DNA of 8,272 nucleotides, taken from Candidatus Kapaibacterium sp. (GTDB lineage: Bacteria > Bacteroidota > Ignavibacteria > Kapaibacteriales > HRBIN21). The stretch's first letter is position 1; the number at the start of each line of letters is the position of its first letter. The notes under the pieces were generated by a model, which had not been told where the DNA came from, did not search any database, and saw only the letters and a list, made by a program, of their open reading frames with translations. The stretch is from contig JANWXA010000082.1 in NCBI GenBank assembly GCA_025055465.1, positions 1 to 8,272 of the forward strand, given 5' to 3'. Below, piece by piece: positions 5,778 to 8,272 of this stretch. A program made the position numbers and the translations under genes.

Positions 5778-7161
5778 AGCGTGGTTTGCTCCAAAGGAGG
5801 CTGATGCACATACCCACCACAATGCCCACAAATGCGGGCTCTATCGCCTGTACGATCCCAAGTGCCGACTGCGTCATACGAATACCCATCCACAGCGCGC
5901 TGGACGCTGCTGTCACTGCCATGAGAAGCCCTACCCGACGAGCCGGTAGACGACGATGTACGGCATATCCAAACAGAAACGGGAACAGCAAGGCTGGGAC
6001 AGCTACTGACGCAGTTCGCATAATAAGCTCCACCACCGATGGCAACACCCATGCCATAAGCCCCGCTACACTTACTGCCAATATCAGCCCCAACCGAGTT
6101 AGCTGCCGCACAGAATATCGCCCAGCAAGCCGCGGGAAATACCCCAGCAGGTCGTGTCCTATAGTCGCTGCGCTCAGAAACGCGTAACTCTCCAGTGTAG
6201 ACATCACCGTCGCAAAAAGTGCCACCACGAACAGCCCTTTCCAGCCCTCTGGCAAGACCACTTCGGCTAAGGCTGGATAAGCACCGAGAGGTTCTGTTTG
6301 GATAAATGCCCGGGCATATAACGCCGTCGTTATGCTCAGCGTATCGAACAGCAGCCAAAAGAGCACCGATACCGCAATCCCCATCCGGGCGGTGCGCACT
6401 GAGCGGGCTGCTGCACAACGCTGATAAAAGCTGGGATCCACGAATGTCTGCATAGCAATAACGAACCACACGACGACAGCCATCCAACCCAGCGCCCCAG
6501 GAACGCTCCGATGCGTCTGCGGAAGAGTCTTCCACATCTGCACGGGATCCCCCAGATGCTGAACACTAAACCATGCGAGGACAAAGAATCCAGCGTACAT
6601 CAGCAGAAACTGTACAGCGTTCGTCAGCACATCAGCTTTGAAGCCTCCTGTGTAGAGATAGGCAACCGAGAGCACTGCACCGACGACGATAGCTATTTCC
6701 AGAGACCAACCGGTCAGAGCTCTCACCAGGGTTGCCAACATCAGTAAATACGCGCTCGGGATAGTGATGAGGAGCACAAGCAGGGCTGCAACACGCCCAG
6801 CGCTTTCACCGTAGAAGAGGCGCATTTGCTGTGGAATTGTCAATGTCTGCGAGCTCCGGATACGCCCAGCAAGCACGATAGCAAAAGCGGCAGCAACCAA
6901 GTAGTACGGAACCCCGATGCAGAGCCAAGCAACGATGCCATAGCGGTACACAAATTCACCAACCCCCAAGATTGCACCATACCATGTCGCCACGAGAGTC
7001 GCTACGAAAAGTGGCAGTGTCAACTGCCGTCCCGCCAGAAGATATTCCTCCGCTTCCCCTCGGTGTTCACCCCGCCAGCGCGGAGCTATCCCAAAACCGA
7101 CGACGAGTATGGCAAGGACATAAGCAAGCACAACGAGCCAGTCGCCAGTAGCGAGCTTCAT
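5749..7161 (-). CDS. Sodium:solute symporter family (SSS) transporter, substrate unknown
   Basis: 470 residues starting MKLATGDWLVVLAYVLAI, with about twelve to thirteen hydrophobic helices across the whole length, the usual SSS size. Family marks are the early DWLVVLAYVLAILVVGF helix, EEYLLAGRQL (38-47), the T-W-Y-G stretch of TM2, the QTFVDPSFYQRCAAA signature (238-252) and ATVMSTLES in TM8. There S321 and T322 match the Ser-Thr pair that binds Na+ in PutP-like carriers, so sodium coupling is likely. The solute (sugar, amino acid, pantothenate, other) cannot be read from the sequence. I chose the ATG at 7159-7161 because it forms an ATGA overlap with the epimerase stop. An in-frame ATG at 7266 would add 35 non-hydrophobic residues that merely shadow the epimerase C-terminus. 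It is third in the purD-epimerase-symporter-pgsA run. Confidence 0.88.
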   Translation of the reverse strand: MKLATGDWLVVLAYVLAILVVGFGIAPRWRGEHRGEAEEYLLAGRQLTLPLFVATLVATWYGAILGVGEFVYRYGIVAWLCIGVPYYLVAAAFAIVLAGRIRSSQTLTIPQQMRLFYGESAGRVAALLVLLITIPSAYLLMLATLVRALTGWSLEIAIVVGAVLSVAYLYTGGFKADVLTNAVQFLLMYAGFFVLAWFSVQHLGDPVQMWKTLPQTHRSVPGALGWMAVVVWFVIAMQTFVDPSFYQRCAAARSVRTARMGIAVSVLFWLLFDTLSITTALYARAFIQTEPLGAYPALAEVVLPEGWKGLFVVALFATVMSTLESYAFLSAATIGHDLLGYFPRLAGRYSVRQLTRLGLILAVSVAGLMAWVLPSVVELIMRTASVAVPALLFPFLFGYAVHRRLPARRVGLLMAVTAASSALWMGIRMTQSALGIVQAIEPAFVGIVVGMCISLLWSKPRYAAAGMDSL

Positions 7162-8084
7162 TCTCTTCCACACTTCCGGAACGCCGCAACAGTTCGTGCC
7201 AAACCCTCTGGCAGTGGGGTGCGAGGATACCACCCCAAGGAGCACGCGATCCGAGCGTAGGAACACGCACTCCGCCGCAGCTCACCTATGCGCAGAGGAG
7301 CATATTGCGGGGACAGCCGTGTACCTACAAGCTGCTGCAGCATCTCCAGAAGAGCATTCACGCTGGTCTCTACCCCACTGCAGCAGTTGTATACCCCACA
7401 CGCACTTGGTTGGAGGGCCAAAACATTCGCTTCGGCAACATCGGTAACGTAAACGTAATCTCGTGTCTGCTCCCCGTCCCCATATATGATCGGCGTCTGC
7501 CCCCGCAGCAACCGTTCAGTGAAAATCGCTACCACCCCTGCTTCCCCATAGGGATTTTGACGGGGACCGTACACGTTCGTGTATCGCAAGACGACAGCTT
7601 CTATACCATAGAGGCGACTATAGCACCGGAGATAGTGTTCGGCTGCCACCTTTGCCACTCCATATGGAGAGAGAGGTTGCAGTGGATGCGCTTCCGTCAC
7701 TGGCAGGTCCTGTTGCTCGCCGTAGACAGTGCCTCCAGAGGAGGCAACGATAATGCGCCGAACACCAGCACGTCGAGCAGCCTCATAGACATTGAGGCTC
7801 CCAAGTACGTTGTATTGAGCATCCCGGAGGGGATCTTGAATTGAGAGGTGCACGGAGACCTGAGCAGCATGATGGTTCACTATCTCGATACGCTGTTCAA
7901 TAAGGAACTCAACAAGGGCTGGATCAGCAATGTCCATGACCTGCAACTCTGCGCCCTGCGGGACGTTTGCACGACAGCCTGTGGAGAGATTATCTACAAC
8001 GACAACCTCGTGCCCTGCACGTAAATAAGCCTCTGCAACATGCGAACCAATGAAGCCTGCCCCACCGGTCACCGCAATTCTCAT
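7158..8084 (-). CDS. GalE-like NAD-dependent sugar-nucleotide epimerase/dehydratase (extended SDR)
   Basis: 308 residues, full length for the family. The Rossmann NAD site is TGGAGFIGSH (6-15) with the acidic D31 in VVVVDNLSTG that holds the adenosine ribose. The catalytic pair is Y141-x3-K145 in SPYGVAKVAAEHY, preceded by VASSGGTVYG (113-122), where S116 is the plausible hydroxyl residue. RYTNVYGPRQNP (167-178) and GDGEQTRDYVYVTDVAEA (about 202-219) are typical of UDP-glucose 4-epimerases and related UDP-hexose epimerases. Likely reaction: C4 epimerisation of a UDP-sugar for surface polysaccharide or galactose metabolism; the exact sugar cannot be told from sequence. The start overlaps the purD stop by four bases (ATGA, 8081-8084) with GGAG eight bases upstream, and its stop overlaps the symporter start in the same way, so it is translationally coupled on both sides. 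Confidence 0.9.
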   Translation of the reverse strand: MRIAVTGGAGFIGSHVAEAYLRAGHEVVVVDNLSTGCRANVPQGAELQVMDIADPALVEFLIEQRIEIVNHHAAQVSVHLSIQDPLRDAQYNVLGSLNVYEAARRAGVRRIIVASSGGTVYGEQQDLPVTEAHPLQPLSPYGVAKVAAEHYLRCYSRLYGIEAVVLRYTNVYGPRQNPYGEAGVVAIFTERLLRGQTPIIYGDGEQTRDYVYVTDVAEANVLALQPSACGVYNCCSGVETSVNALLEMLQQLVGTRLSPQYAPLRIGELRRSACSYARIACSLGWYPRTPLPEGLARTVAAFRKCGRE

Positions 8085-8272
8085 GGGGGAACTCCAAGAG
8101 CAATATCTCGCCGATATGTCTTGCCCTCAAAGTGGATAGTGTCTACCGCTTCATAGCAACGCTGGCGTGCTTCCTGTAACGTAGGAGCAAGGGCAACAAC
8201 ATTGAGCACGCGTCCGCCGGCAGTCCAGAGAGCCGCATTATCCCACTTGGTACCGGCATGAAAAATCAGCAC
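8081..8272 (-). CDS. purD: Phosphoribosylamine-glycine ligase (GAR synthetase), C-terminal end (partial)
   Basis: The frame is open to the window edge and encodes the last 63 residues. FHAGTKWDNAALWTAGGRVLNVVALAPTL through AVDTIHFEGKTYRRDIAL is the C-terminal domain of PurD, matching the usual FHAGTK...GGRVL...TL.EA...AY.AV..I.F.G..YR.DI pattern. The enzyme joins phosphoribosylamine and glycine with ATP in purine synthesis, in the cytoplasm. Most of the gene, including the ATP-grasp core, lies beyond the window, so completeness cannot be judged. It is the most upstream visible gene of the minus-strand run and overlaps the epimerase start by four bases (ATGA). Confidence 0.9.
   Translation of the reverse strand: MLIFHAGTKWDNAALWTAGGRVLNVVALAPTLQEARQRCYEAVDTIHFEGKTYRRDIALGVPP

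Noticed and set aside
5741..6535. Long open frame on the minus strand (264 codons)
   Set aside because: It lies within the symporter gene in another frame; its translation is rich in Ser, Arg and Cys and shows no family motifs, whereas the symporter frame has clear helices and signatures.
7162..7266. Longer symporter start at 7266
   Set aside because: It adds 35 non-hydrophobic residues, all inside the epimerase gene; the ATG at 7161 gives the common ATGA coupling and a normal SSS N-terminus.

Overview
The window holds eight genes, or parts of genes, in two convergent blocks with almost no unused DNA. The best lineage clue is the C-terminus of the DUF1501 protein (minus strand, 1990-3552). 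It ends in a Por/type IX secretion (T9SS) sorting-type beta domain of the NP...G.Y..RL kind, which points to the Bacteroidota/Chlorobiota/Ignavibacteria/Kapabacteria assemblage. The moderately high GC, dense packing and 4-bp ATGA overlaps suggest a compact, streamlined, possibly thermophilic member. That placement is inference; no rRNA or marker gene beyond purD is present.

Plus strand, 1-1973: the last 34 codons of a membrane protein that looks like an amino-acid permease overlap by 4 bp the start of a receiver-histidine kinase hybrid (102-1321). The kinase is followed 10 bp later by a YciO/YrdC-fold protein (1332-1973). The kinase is split by an apparent one-base deletion inside the H-box. 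The receiver and phospho-acceptor histidine lie in one frame, and the rest of the dimerisation and ATPase domains in the -1 frame.

Minus strand, 1990-5061: a two-gene operon, DUF1800 then DUF1501, separated by 18 bp. This is a widespread but poorly understood envelope/secreted pair. The DUF1501 protein has a twin-arginine-type signal at its N-terminus and a T9SS-type domain at its C-terminus. The DUF1800 protein keeps an RRDFL motif but lacks a convincing hydrophobic stretch.

Minus strand, 5226-8272: a tightly coupled run reading, in transcription order, purD (3' end only), a GalE-like NAD-dependent sugar epimerase, a sodium:solute symporter family transporter and a PgsA-type CDP-alcohol phosphatidyltransferase. 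Two junctions are ATGA overlaps and the third is a 29-bp overlap, so the genes are probably co-translated although they serve different pathways (purine synthesis, sugar nucleotides, transport, phospholipids).

No RNA gene, CRISPR array, insertion sequence or attachment site was seen. The longest gene-free stretch is 5062-5225 (164 bp), which should carry the DUF1800-DUF1501 promoter. I found no clear new multi-gene system. The points most worth checking are the kinase frameshift and the export logic of the DUF1800/DUF1501 pair.
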